A DNA stretch of 22,412 bases from the NCBI GenBank assembly GCA_000434215.1, contig HF999694.1:1-22412 (forward strand), given 5' to 3'. The notes below the pieces were generated by a model, which worked only from the letters and a program-made list of their open reading frames with translations, had not been told where the DNA came from and did not search any database. A program made the translations under genes and the position numbers. The DNA is from Bacteroides sp. CAG:144 (GTDB taxonomy: Bacteria; Bacteroidota; Bacteroidia; Bacteroidales; UBA11471). Below are positions 1 to 8,040 of the stretch, piece by piece. The number at the start of each line of letters is the position of its first letter. Position 1 is the first letter of the stretch.

Positions 1-1
1 T

Positions 2-991
2 CGTCCGTGGCAAGACACTCCCCGCGCCAACTTCCTCAATACAATCATGCATGTCCTTCCCTCGGACGGTGCTTGGGCCGGTATGTCCGAGGGCCTCACG
101 ACCCATTTCTACGAATACAATTCGATGAATCCCGACAGTACGAAGGTGGATCTTTCCAAGAGAACAAACTCTCCGTCGAGTGCCAATAAATACACGCCGG
201 TACTCACCGACGAGGAGGCTAAGGCCTATACCCTCGAAAACGTATTGGGTGGAACCGACAGCTGGTTACCGACCGAAGAAACCGTAACGGTCGCCGCTCC
301 TGTCGTTACAGTGAAAGACAAGACCCTCTCGTGGGAAGATTCCGATGATGCTCGCTGCTATGTCATCTTCTGCGACGGTGAATATGTAACCAACCAGACA
401 GAAACGACATTCACCATAACGACCGACGGTAAATATACCGTACGCGCCGCCAATGTAAACGGCGGTCTCGGAGAAGTTTCCAATGTCATCAGTATAACTA
501 CTGTTTCGGAAATAAAACTCAACCAAAACTCCGCTTCTCTGAAACCGGGCGAGACATTGACATTATCTTGTTCGATAACTCCGGAAAACGCTTCCGACAA
601 ACGGGTCGAATGGCTCTCTGCCGACGAAAACATCGCCCGCATTGAAGTGAACGATGACGGAACAGCTACCGTTACAGCCGTAGCCAACGGTACGACAACG
701 GTGTCCGTAACAACCCTCGACGGATCGGAACTTTCCGCCACGTGTACTATTACAGTCGTAAGTACATCGGGTATCCATGATTCAGAAATGAATACTATAC
801 GCATCTATGGTCGCACCGGCAATATCGTAATAGAGAACGCCACACCAAATACTCCAATAACGATCTTCGCTGCAAATGGCTCTGTCGTATTTGAAGGCTT
901 GGTAACAGACCCGCACATGGAAATATCTCTACCTACCAGTAGTTTATATATTGTCAAATGCTCCGAATACACAGAGAAAGTGATCCTGTAA
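2..991 (+). CDS. Pectinesterase (CE8), C-terminal part, with Ig-like domains and sorting tail
   Basis: The gene is cut by the left edge; the frame is open from base 2. The first visible residues are RPW, matching the catalytic Arg and the conserved Trp of the pectin methylesterase signature GRPW. FLNTIM, a Gly/Trp-containing stretch and FYEYNS follow, as at the C-terminal end of CE8 barrels. Bases about 292-505 encode a fibronectin III-like domain, and about 507-760 a bacterial Ig-like (Big_2) domain with typical SLKPGE and VTAVANGTTTVSV motifs. The last ~70 residues (IRIYG, then SLPTSSLYIVK) resemble a type IX secretion C-terminal sorting domain. The enzyme would remove methyl esters from pectin outside the cell or at its surface. 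The catalytic Asp residues lie upstream of the window, so activity cannot be judged. A strong terminator follows the stop. Confidence 0.85.
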   Translation, partial: RPWQDTPRANFLNTIMHVLPSDGAWAGMSEGLTTHFYEYNSMNPDSTKVDLSKRTNSPSSANKYTPVLTDEEAKAYTLENVLGGTDSWLPTEETVTVAAPVVTVKDKTLSWEDSDDARCYVIFCDGEYVTNQTETTFTITTDGKYTVRAANVNGGLGEVSNVISITTVSEIKLNQNSASLKPGETLTLSCSITPENASDKRVEWLSADENIARIEVNDDGTATVTAVANGTTTVSVTTLDGSELSATCTITVVSTSGIHDSEMNTIRIYGRTGNIVIENATPNTPITIFAANGSVVFEGLVTDPHMEISLPTSSLYIVKCSEYTEKVIL

Positions 992-1016
992 CCCTTTACA
1001 CTCCTTTTTTATCTAC

Positions 1017-1063
1017 CCCGTTCGTTTTTGGAGGACTCTCCAAAAACGAACGGGACTTTTTTT
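1017..1063 (+). terminator. Rho-independent terminator after the pectinesterase gene
   Basis: A perfect 17-bp stem (1017-1033 with 1038-1054) has a GACT tetraloop and is followed by a T run at about 1057-1063. It lies 25 bases after the pectinesterase stop codon. Confidence 0.93.
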
Positions 1064-1146
1064 CAAAAAATTCTTTACCTCAAACCTCATCCTTCTAAAA
1101 GATTCTACAATCTTCTCATACAAATTCTCATAAAAGCAGCAACTCC

Positions 1147-1455
1147 AACAAGATTTCTCTCTCGCGGCTGACAGACCTCGACTCGGAACGACAAATATTG
1201 CAATCCCTTACTGTCTGATGTCATTCTAAACGGAACATAGTGAAGTGAAAAATCCCTTGCCAAAATGTATGTCATTCTAAGGTATGGAGTATCTAAAATT
1301 CTCTTACCAAGTGAGCAAACATAAGATCTCTCACATACGTTCGAGATGACAAGCGATGTCATTCTGACGACCGCAGGGAGGAAGAATCTCTACCCAAGCA
1401 TTAGCGAAGCATCTCTATCAAATGACAAGAATCCGAGTGTATACGAGAAATCTCC
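1147..1455. repeat. Intergenic palindromic repeat cluster, copy 1
   Basis: Several short modules of one repeat family are strung together. Forward modules begin GTCATTCT and end near GAATCTC (for example from 1220, 1271 and 1358). Reverse modules read AGATCTCTCAC...CGAGATGAC (about 1324-1352). The block at about 1248-1405 recurs in inverted orientation at about 20611-20765 with only scattered differences. A short reverse-strand open frame (1105-1362) lies inside it but is only the translated repeat. From about 1456 to 1699 nothing further was recognised. Confidence 0.8.
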
Positions 1456-1699
1456 TGCAAAGTGTTACTATTCCCACCGGATATTATCATTTCGGACAGC
1501 AGGCAGGTAGTGCCTCCAAGAAACATTTTGGTATGAGAAAACGCTTTCCCTCCCAAAATATTTTGTTTCAAACGATTTGAGAATCCTTGTATAAATTCGG
1601 AATGGTACGACTGGAAAAAAAAAGTATCTTATGTAAACGGCGTAAGGATCCTTTCTCACTCAAAGGCCCGGACTCGAAACAAAATTCTTAATTTATAAA

Positions 1700-1727
1700 G
1701 GACAATTAATATATATCTTAATTGTCC
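1700..1727. promoter_or_regulatory. 10-bp perfect inverted repeat overlapping the mutS-like promoter
   Basis: GGACAATTAA (1700-1709) is the exact reverse complement of TTAATTGTCC (1718-1727), separated by 8 AT-rich bases. The right arm contains the proposed -33 TTG. No T run follows on the plus strand, so an operator fits better than a terminator. The function is inferred only from position. Confidence 0.5.
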
Positions 1728-1752
1728 GGTCGTTTTCATTACATTATCTTTG
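1722..1752 (+). promoter_or_regulatory. Bacteroidota-type promoter for the mutS-like gene
   Basis: TATCTTTG at 1745-1752 matches the -7 consensus TAnnTTTG. A TTG at 1722-1724 lies 20 bases upstream as the -33 element. This predicts a leader of roughly 115 bases before the start codon at 1874. Confidence 0.65.
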
Positions 1753-1873
1753 TGCGGAGAACATCAAATAAAAAACAAACATCGTTCTTTCCTTTGTTCT
1801 CCGGAGAGAACAGACACTATCTGCCCCCTTCGTTTATTCCGCCATACCCAAAACTCCAAAAGGAATCTATTTT

Positions 1874-3736
1874 ATGGAACATATCGACGAATCTTCGCCA
1901 CTCTATTTTTACAGAAACAAACAGAATGAATGCACGGCCGGAATAGCCGAAATAAGCCGTCGTATATATGGAGTCAGCATAGCCCGTGTTGTGTTGGCAC
2001 TTTTTTTTATAGCTTGGCTGATATGGAGTTGGGACTGGTGTACGGCAACCGTCGTGTGGATAATTGTCGCCGTAACGGTCGTCGCTTTTCTATATTTGAT
2101 TAAGGTACATGGTCGCTTGTTTGCAAAGAAAGCGTATTTGGAGGCGGTTCTCGATATTTGCCGGAAAGAGGTCCGCTTGTCCCGCCATGATTTTACCGGT
2201 TGCGATACCGGAGAAGATTTTTTCGATGCGGCACATGATTATACCGCCGACCTCGATATTTTCGGAAATAAATCTCTTTTTTCTTACATCGACCGTACAT
2301 CGACAGCAGTGGGAAGGCAACGGTTAGCTGATTGGTTACGTCGTCCGCTCGCCGGGGTAGATGCTATACACAGCCGACAGGAAGCTGTTCGGGAGTTAGC
2401 GGGTCTCACCGAGTTACGATTGCATTTTTGTGCCGAAGGTATGGTATCGGGCGAGCGTGTCGACGATGCCGCAACTGCCGGCTCTAATCTTTCCGGAAAG
2501 ATCTTTTCTCGTTCCCGATGGGCGGTTTTTGCGGTAAATACCCTGCCATACGTGTATGTTGCGTTGGCACTGGGCACTCTTGCTTGGCCGGTAGCCGGGC
2601 CGATCATCGGGCTGCTTTTCTGCCTTTGCTTTTTATTCTCACTGTTTATCGCACAACGCGTTACCCTCACACAACAACGGTTGGAGAAAGGATTACATTC
2701 TATTGGGAAATACGAACGTCTCATCGCAGCACTCGAATCGGAGCATTTCGAATCCGTCGCTTTGCAGGAATTAGTCTACGCCATGCAGCCAGTCGGCGAA
2801 GAAAAAGCGTCGGTCTGTCTGCACCGTTTACATCGATACATCGATAACCTCAACCAGCGAAACAATGCCATCGCGTTCCTTTTTCTCAATGGTTTTCTGC
2901 TGTGGGATTGCCGGCAACTTCTCTCTCTCGATCGTTGGGTTCTCCGCCATGCCAAAGAAGTACTACGTTGGCTCGATGCCGTAGCCCGATTCGATGCTCT
3001 TTCTTCTTTGGCGTCTTTCTCCTACAATCACCCCGATTATGCCTTTCCTTCTGTTGTCGATTCCGATAAACCCGTGTACTGGGCTCGCAGGATGGGACAC
3101 CCTCTTATCGATCCCGCCCAGTGTGTACGCAATGATGTAGAAATGCCCTGCCGTCCTTCATTTCTGATTATCACCGGAGCCAATATGGCCGGTAAAAGCA
3201 CTTATCTGCGTACAATAGGGGTGAATTTCGTATTGGCATCGGTCGGTGCGCCGGTGTGTGCCGACGAGATGACCTTTACTCCGTGCACGCTCTTTACGGG
3301 ATTGCACACGACCGATTCTCTGGTAGGAAACGAATCTTATTTCTTCGCCGAGTTGAAGCGATTGCAGCAGGTGGTTGTGCGACAACGTGCGGGAGAAAAA
3401 TGTTTAGTTATCCTCGATGAAATTCTCAAAGGAACCAATTCGGTCGACAAGCAGAAAGGATCACTTGCACTTGTCCGTCAGTTGGTTGCATTGGGAGCAG
3501 TGGGTGTAGTCGCTACTCATGATCTGGTATTGGGCTCATTGGCCGACGAGTACCCGGGTACGGTAACGGCCGTCTGCTTCGAATCGGAAATCATCGATGA
3601 CGAACTGCATTTCGATTACCGTTTGCGGGAGGGGATCGCCCGCCACATGAACGCTTGTTTCCTGATGGAACAGATGGATATCATTCCCCGCAACGGAGAG
3701 AAAAATATCGATTCCACTACCGATCCAGCAAAATGA
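1874..3736 (+). CDS. Membrane-anchored MutS-family ATPase
   Basis: This 620-residue protein has the MutS ATPase core but not the mismatch-recognition and connector domains of true MutS. Walker A is GANMAGKS (residues 435-442) and Walker B is LVILDE (511-516). The typical ILKGTNSVDKQKGS and ATHD motifs follow. Two hydrophobic pairs predict membrane segments, at residues about 36-77 and 216-262, so the ATPase would face the cytoplasm from a membrane anchor. Proteins of this layout are common in Bacteroidota and usually annotated as MutS-family; their biological role is unclear to me. A role in canonical mismatch repair is doubtful. The chosen ATG follows a TAnnTTTG promoter with an ordinary leader. 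The last 20 bases overlap the convergent transglutaminase-fold gene. Confidence 0.85.
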   Translation: MEHIDESSPLYFYRNKQNECTAGIAEISRRIYGVSIARVVLALFFIAWLIWSWDWCTATVVWIIVAVTVVAFLYLIKVHGRLFAKKAYLEAVLDICRKEVRLSRHDFTGCDTGEDFFDAAHDYTADLDIFGNKSLFSYIDRTSTAVGRQRLADWLRRPLAGVDAIHSRQEAVRELAGLTELRLHFCAEGMVSGERVDDAATAGSNLSGKIFSRSRWAVFAVNTLPYVYVALALGTLAWPVAGPIIGLLFCLCFLFSLFIAQRVTLTQQRLEKGLHSIGKYERLIAALESEHFESVALQELVYAMQPVGEEKASVCLHRLHRYIDNLNQRNNAIAFLFLNGFLLWDCRQLLSLDRWVLRHAKEVLRWLDAVARFDALSSLASFSYNHPDYAFPSVVDSDKPVYWARRMGHPLIDPAQCVRNDVEMPCRPSFLIITGANMAGKSTYLRTIGVNFVLASVGAPVCADEMTFTPCTLFTGLHTTDSLVGNESYFFAELKRLQQVVVRQRAGEKCLVILDEILKGTNSVDKQKGSLALVRQLVALGAVGVVATHDLVLGSLADEYPGTVTAVCFESEIIDDELHFDYRLREGIARHMNACFLMEQMDIIPRNGEKNIDSTTDPAK

Positions 3737-5285
3737 CTTGCGCTTCGTTATTGTTCATACCCTGCATCGTGCGACCTATGTTGGCCCCAATGTAAGTCGG
3801 GTCGCACACCAGATAGCGTTTATCTCCGATCACGAAATAGTCCCCCGGAATATTCTCATTGAAACGCACGGCTGCGGCCAAATGTCCTGGGTAATAGACA
3901 AGAGCCGTTTCAAGACCCATCAGATCCCGTACAAGACGGGTGAAAAGAATCGCCCGATCTTCGCAATCGCTGTATGGATAGTAAAGAGTCTCGTCGGCAG
4001 CAAAAATACGATCGCCACCCCACACTTTATCATCGTATTCATAGACAAAAGCCGTTTGTACGAAATTGATGAGCATATTGGCAGCATCTTGTTCGCTTTT
4101 TCCTGCAATCGCCTTTTGCAAGGCCGGATAAAGCCGCTCTCTATTCTCGGGACTGAGCGGTATATCAGCAAATGTCGACCATTTGGTACTCTCGTCGTTA
4201 TCGACAGCCGAAGAGGGATAGTCGGAAAGAAAATCCATCAAGTTCTTATTGGTCGATACGGTAACGGTAACTTCGGGGTATTTTTTTGCCGCAAGAGTAC
4301 GGACATCGGACATCTCCGATGAAAAGCGGGGCGTATTTTCGACTGCAAGGCTCAATGCACAATCGTTCGGAAATTTCCGATCGAAAATGTGCATCGTATT
4401 GCCCTCATAAGCTCGCAAAAGATAGAAACGGGAATTATCGAGGAGGAAAAAACGCTTCCCGTAAATCGTATAATTGCTGGCTATCAACAGGTAAAGATGA
4501 CTGTCATTTCCCCGGGCGAGCCGTATGCGATAACCCGACTGATTGAGAATGAATGCCTGTAACAAAGTCGCTTCGTCGCTTTCCTTGCCCAAGAAAGCGT
4601 TTCCGAGAGTTTCTGCCATTTTCAGATAAGCCCAGTCGCAAAGGTCAAGCTCTTTTTTCAGCCTCAGGCAGTCGGCTACCATATCGGTATAGTTGTCGGA
4701 ACAAAGTTGCTCCCATATATCGGCTACGGCGTCCTCTTGCGAGTTTTTCAATGTAAATTTTTGTTTTCGGTCGAGCTGCACCCGACATTCCGTTCCATAA
4801 AAAGAAAAGGCAAAACGGGTATCGGAAGAAGGTTTCGGTTGCTTGTCTTCGGGAAAATTCTCTTTTCGGGGAGTCGTTGGGACGACAGGCAGCGGTTGCG
4901 GTTCTTTATCGATTTGTACGACCGGTTGCGGAACACTGATCGGTGCAAGCGGTTTCTCTATGATTTTATCGATGATGACAGGACGGTCTACCGCCGGACG
5001 ATCTTGTTCTTCTTGCGGTGCTACGGTCGGCGGGACCGGAGGTTCTTGCTCAGGAGCAGGTATAGGTTCCTCTCCCGAAAAGGCTTTCCATCGTTCCCGC
5101 ATGAACCGGGTGTACTCGGCATTGACTTTTGCCCGGTAGGCAGCAAAATCTTCCTGAGCCTTTTTTTTATAAGAGCTGTATTCGCTCTTGCGGGCTTTTA
5201 GATATTCTTCATAGGACTCTTGGGCTATGACACAACAACATAGAGGAAGAGAGAAACAGGCGATAAAAAAAACTTTCCGTAACAT
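3717..5285 (-). CDS. Secreted transglutaminase-fold protein
   Basis: The 522-residue product starts with a signal peptide (MLRKVFFIACF..., predicted cleavage around AQES). A charged, Tyr-rich helical stretch (about 22-70) and a Pro-rich linker (about 73-150) follow. The C-terminal part fits a transglutaminase/papain-like domain: Cys441 in SDCEDR, His468 in YPGHLAAAV and Asp495 in VCDPTY form the expected Cys-His-Asp order. Such domains act as proteases, peptide cross-linkers or amidases; the substrate cannot be told. The start at 5285 is preferred over an in-frame ATG at 5312, because the promoter's -7 element overlaps 5312 and the shorter form has a clean signal peptide. The gene converges on the mutS-like gene with a 20-base overlap. 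Confidence 0.75.
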   Translation of the reverse strand: MLRKVFFIACFSLPLCCCVIAQESYEEYLKARKSEYSSYKKKAQEDFAAYRAKVNAEYTRFMRERWKAFSGEEPIPAPEQEPPVPPTVAPQEEQDRPAVDRPVIIDKIIEKPLAPISVPQPVVQIDKEPQPLPVVPTTPRKENFPEDKQPKPSSDTRFAFSFYGTECRVQLDRKQKFTLKNSQEDAVADIWEQLCSDNYTDMVADCLRLKKELDLCDWAYLKMAETLGNAFLGKESDEATLLQAFILNQSGYRIRLARGNDSHLYLLIASNYTIYGKRFFLLDNSRFYLLRAYEGNTMHIFDRKFPNDCALSLAVENTPRFSSEMSDVRTLAAKKYPEVTVTVSTNKNLMDFLSDYPSSAVDNDESTKWSTFADIPLSPENRERLYPALQKAIAGKSEQDAANMLINFVQTAFVYEYDDKVWGGDRIFAADETLYYPYSDCEDRAILFTRLVRDLMGLETALVYYPGHLAAAVRFNENIPGDYFVIGDKRYLVCDPTYIGANIGRTMQGMNNNEAQVILLDR

Positions 5286-5309
5286 GTCGCACGATACTTG
5301 ATGGTCTCT

Positions 5310-5317
5310 CAAATATA
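5310..5317 (-). promoter_or_regulatory. -7 element for the transglutaminase-fold gene
   Basis: The minus strand reads TATATTTG here, an exact TAnnTTTG match about 25 bases upstream of the start at 5285. No clear -33 TTG was found. The gap from here to 5519 holds no recognised gene. Confidence 0.55.
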
Positions 5318-5519
5318 CGCAAATTTCCTGAAAAAATAAAGAAGATCTGCTTTTTTACAAGAATTCACAAAACAGGATAAAAGTCATTCTATCGACAACG
5401 AATAGGTTTTGTCTCGTCGGGATTGGAGCAAATACAGCATGAATTTTTTCCAAAGGCAGATATGGTTTGTTTATAATAAATCGGATTTCGGTTTGCAATC
5501 ATATTATAAATTTGTTTTC

Positions 5520-6086
5520 TCATATCTCCTCTACAAAATGAACCGGATATTTGTCCCAATATTTTTTATATACCCTATTTTGCTGTCCATCGAAATTCAG
5601 TTGATACATTCTGAATGTTACCAAAACGTTTTTGGGCTGCCACAGTTCTTCATAAGAGTACCTGTACGTCATACCTATGGCCTGCATCACATTTCCACTT
5701 CTCGGATTGTTTACATCATGTGTAGCTGTGATATAAGGAATGCCTACCTGTCTCAACATGCCGACCATTGCCCGGCACGCTTCGGTACAAATTCCTTTGT
5801 GCCAAAACTTTTTCCCGATACAATAACCCAAATCGTGGCTGTCGTCTTCGCTTATATGGATACAGCCGATAGGTATATTGTTTTCTTTCAGACAAATGGC
5901 ATAGTAATATCCTGCATATTCCTCTATGTATCGAAGATATTCTTTTGCTTCCTCTATATTCCTCAATGGAAACATAGGAAGAAATGTATTTACGTCTTTA
6001 TCACTAAAAATGGCAAATAGAGCGTTTATATCTTCTTTTGTGAAGAGCCTTAATATCAGACGTTCTGTTTCTATCCGATTTTTCAT
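5520..6086 (-). CDS. GNAT acetyltransferase, RimJ/RimL type
   Basis: The 188-residue protein begins MKNRIETERLILR, the characteristic N-terminus of RimJ/RimL-type GNAT enzymes. The acetyl-CoA-binding motif A region is visible as FWHKGICTEA, and NPRSGNVMQAIGM forms the later conserved strand-helix. It should transfer an acetyl group from acetyl-CoA to an amine on a protein, small molecule or antibiotic; the substrate is unknown. The frame extends upstream to 6152, but the start at 6086 fits the family N-terminus. The gene is AT-rich relative to neighbours such as the mutS-like and dnaX genes. It points away from the three-gene operon beginning at 6339. Confidence 0.82.
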   Translation of the reverse strand: MKNRIETERLILRLFTKEDINALFAIFSDKDVNTFLPMFPLRNIEEAKEYLRYIEEYAGYYYAICLKENNIPIGCIHISEDDSHDLGYCIGKKFWHKGICTEACRAMVGMLRQVGIPYITATHDVNNPRSGNVMQAIGMTYRYSYEELWQPKNVLVTFRMYQLNFDGQQNRVYKKYWDKYPVHFVEEI

Positions 6087-6282
6087 AACGAGGTTATAAG
6101 GTATTTCGCGATTTTGCGTAGATTGGCACAATAAGAACGGGCAAGAACCCAACTTTTAAAAAGCTGTTTTTTCGGTAATTTCGGAATATATACATCATAA
6201 ATATACCAAAAGCTGAAATTTTGTGCGACTTTTTCATGAAACTTTTCAAAATCTTTATGCAAAACAAGCTCTTTTTTTTACG

Positions 6283-6290
6283 TATATTTG
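6283..6290 (+). promoter_or_regulatory. -7 element for the GNAT/IbrA/IbrB-like operon
   Basis: TATATTTG matches TAnnTTTG exactly, 49 bases before the first start codon of the operon. No convincing -33 motif was seen. A TTG-started extension of the first gene would begin inside this element and is therefore unlikely. Confidence 0.6.
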
Positions 6291-6338
6291 CAACAAACGG
6301 CAGTGAGCCTGGAAATTGACCAAAAACAACATCGTATC

Positions 6339-6758
6339 ATGAATATCGAACTTTTGGGAGGGACTTCGTCCCGATTGTACAAACTCGTTGCTCCTCTTGT
6401 TATGAGTGCAGCCGTTTTGCGGCAAAACAATAACTATCCTTATAAAACATCGGTGCGGCATGAGTGGCTGGTTGCCCTCGAAGATGACGGGAAAACAGTA
6501 AAAGGTTTTTTCCCTATCGAACGTCGGGACGGCTATGCTTACATCAACAATTATTACGTCTCGGCCGAAACGGAAGAAGAGTTGTTGGACGCTTTCATCG
6601 ATAAAGCATTGACACTGTATGCTCCTACGTGTCCGCTTGTCGCTGTTGTTCATTCTCACCACATCGAAATATTTCAAGAAAAAGGTTTTTCGATAGAACG
6701 GGAGTGGAAGCTCTATGTGAAAATGAAATACATGAGAAACGATGGGACGGTGTCGTAA
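6339..6758 (+). CDS. Small GNAT-like protein, first gene of the IbrA/IbrB-like operon
   Basis: This 139-residue protein resembles a compact GNAT fold. A central strand-turn-strand (EWLVALEDDGKTVKGFFPIE) and INNYYVS precede a helix rich in acidic residues. The end, EIFQEKGFSIEREW, is typical of the last GNAT strands. No clear Q/RxxGxG/A acetyl-CoA loop is seen, so the enzyme may be divergent or non-catalytic. Its last 17 bases overlap the PP-loop ATPase gene, strongly suggesting co-transcription and translational coupling, and so a shared task. I know of no established role for a GNAT with IbrA/IbrB proteins. The start at 6339 was chosen over upstream TTG because the promoter lies at 6283-6290. 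Confidence 0.6.
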   Translation: MNIELLGGTSSRLYKLVAPLVMSAAVLRQNNNYPYKTSVRHEWLVALEDDGKTVKGFFPIERRDGYAYINNYYVSAETEEELLDAFIDKALTLYAPTCPLVAVVHSHHIEIFQEKGFSIEREWKLYVKMKYMRNDGTVS

Positions 6759-8040
6759 CGTATATGAGGCAGCACTTCCCCGTTTAGAGAAAATTTTTTC
6801 CGATTTCGACAATATATATGTTTCTTTCTCGGGAGGGAAGGACAGCGGGGTATTACTGAACCTTTGCATCGATTATATCCGGAAACATAAGCTGAAATGC
6901 CGATTGGGTGTTTTTCACATGGATTATGAGGTACAGTATTCGGCAACGCTGGCTTATGTGGAAAAAGTTCTGTCGGAGAATACCGATATTTTGGATATTT
7001 ACCGAGTGTGTGTCCCGTTCAAGGTTCCCACATGCACATCGATGCATCAGAGTTATTGGCGCCCGTGGGACGAAGCGCAAAAAGAACTTTGGGTGAGGGA
7101 GATGCCCCGATCGGCATTCCGCAAAGAAGACTTCGATTTCTTCTCCGATGATTTGTGGGACTATGATTTCCAGATAAAGTTTGCCGAGTGGCTGCACCAT
7201 TATAAAAGGGCCGGTCGCACGTGTTGTCTCGTGGGAATCCGCACGCAGGAAAGTTTCAACCGTTGGCGGGCCATTCATAGTGAAAAGAACTATTGTTGTT
7301 ACGAACGCTTCAAATGGACGCGCAAGATTGCCGACGACGTGTACAATGCCTATCCCATATATGACTGGCGTACTACCGATGTATGGGTGGCCAACGGACG
7401 TTTTGGATGGTCGTACAATCATCTCTACGACCTTTATTACCAAGCGGGTGTTTCGATCGAGAAACAACGCGTTGCCAGTCCGTTTATTTCGGCGGCAATC
7501 CCCAGCCTTCAACTTTATCGGGTTATCGACCCGCAGATGTGGGGACGTATGATAAGCCGGGTAAACGGTGTGAATTTTGCCGGTACATACGGTAATACCT
7601 CGGCTATGGGGTGGTATACGGTAAAGTGTCCCAAAGGCATGACATGGGAAAAGTATATGCATTTCTTGTTGAGTACGCTCCCCGAAGATATCCGGCAGGG
7701 GTATCTCGACAAGTTGAGCGTAAGCATCGAGTTTTGGAGGAACAAAGGAGGCTGTCTGGCCGATAAAACCATAGAAAAATTACAGCGTATGGGCGTGAAA
7801 ATAGAAGTGGGAGACTCTACCAATTACAAGACCGATAAAAAGCCGGTGAAGATGGAGTATCTCGACGATATAGATATAGAAGAATTCAGGGAACTGCCGT
7901 CGTTCAAACGCATGTGCATATGTATCCTTAAAAACGACCATTCCTGCAAGTATATGGGGTTTGCTCCCACAAAAGCCGAAAAAGAACGTCGCGACCGAAT
8001 CATGGAAAAGTATAAAAATTTTTATGGCGAAAACAGATAA
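6742..8040 (+). CDS. PAPS-reductase-like PP-loop ATPase with DUF3440 (IbrA/YbdN family)
   Basis: The 432-residue protein carries the PP-loop SGGKDS at residues 30-35, where ATP is bound and split to AMP and pyrophosphate. Conserved family motifs follow: LVGIRTQES then NRWRAI, YPIYDW then TTDVW, and LYDLYYQAGV. Near the C-terminus come KNDHSCKYMGF (397-407) and a PTK motif, as in DUF3440 proteins. E. coli YbdN and the regulator IbrA have, as I recall, the same layout and similar motifs. True PAPS reductases use a C-terminal ECGLH active site, which is absent, so sulfate reduction is unlikely. PP-loop enzymes of this superfamily also modify tRNA and DNA (for example DndC). Gene overlaps of 17 bases on both sides tie it to the GNAT-like and ParB-like genes. 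The symbol ibrA would be by homology only. Confidence 0.88.
   Translation: MGRCRNVYEAALPRLEKIFSDFDNIYVSFSGGKDSGVLLNLCIDYIRKHKLKCRLGVFHMDYEVQYSATLAYVEKVLSENTDILDIYRVCVPFKVPTCTSMHQSYWRPWDEAQKELWVREMPRSAFRKEDFDFFSDDLWDYDFQIKFAEWLHHYKRAGRTCCLVGIRTQESFNRWRAIHSEKNYCCYERFKWTRKIADDVYNAYPIYDWRTTDVWVANGRFGWSYNHLYDLYYQAGVSIEKQRVASPFISAAIPSLQLYRVIDPQMWGRMISRVNGVNFAGTYGNTSAMGWYTVKCPKGMTWEKYMHFLLSTLPEDIRQGYLDKLSVSIEFWRNKGGCLADKTIEKLQRMGVKIEVGDSTNYKTDKKPVKMEYLDDIDIEEFRELPSFKRMCICILKNDHSCKYMGFAPTKAEKERRDRIMEKYKNFYGENR

Noticed and set aside
1105..1362. 85-residue reverse open frame in intergenic DNA
   Set aside because: It is translated repeat sequence; related short frames occur in the other repeat clusters (12836-13042 and 20730-20939).
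1722..1946. 74-residue open frame ahead of the mutS-like gene
   Set aside because: It starts inside the promoter and inverted repeat and overlaps the mutS-like gene in another frame.
5286..5312. Longer N-terminus for the transglutaminase-fold protein
   Set aside because: The upstream ATG overlaps the -7 promoter element and would bury the signal peptide behind nine polar residues.
6853..7662. 269-residue open frame opposite the PP-loop ATPase gene
   Set aside because: Shadow of a conserved coding region, without motifs.
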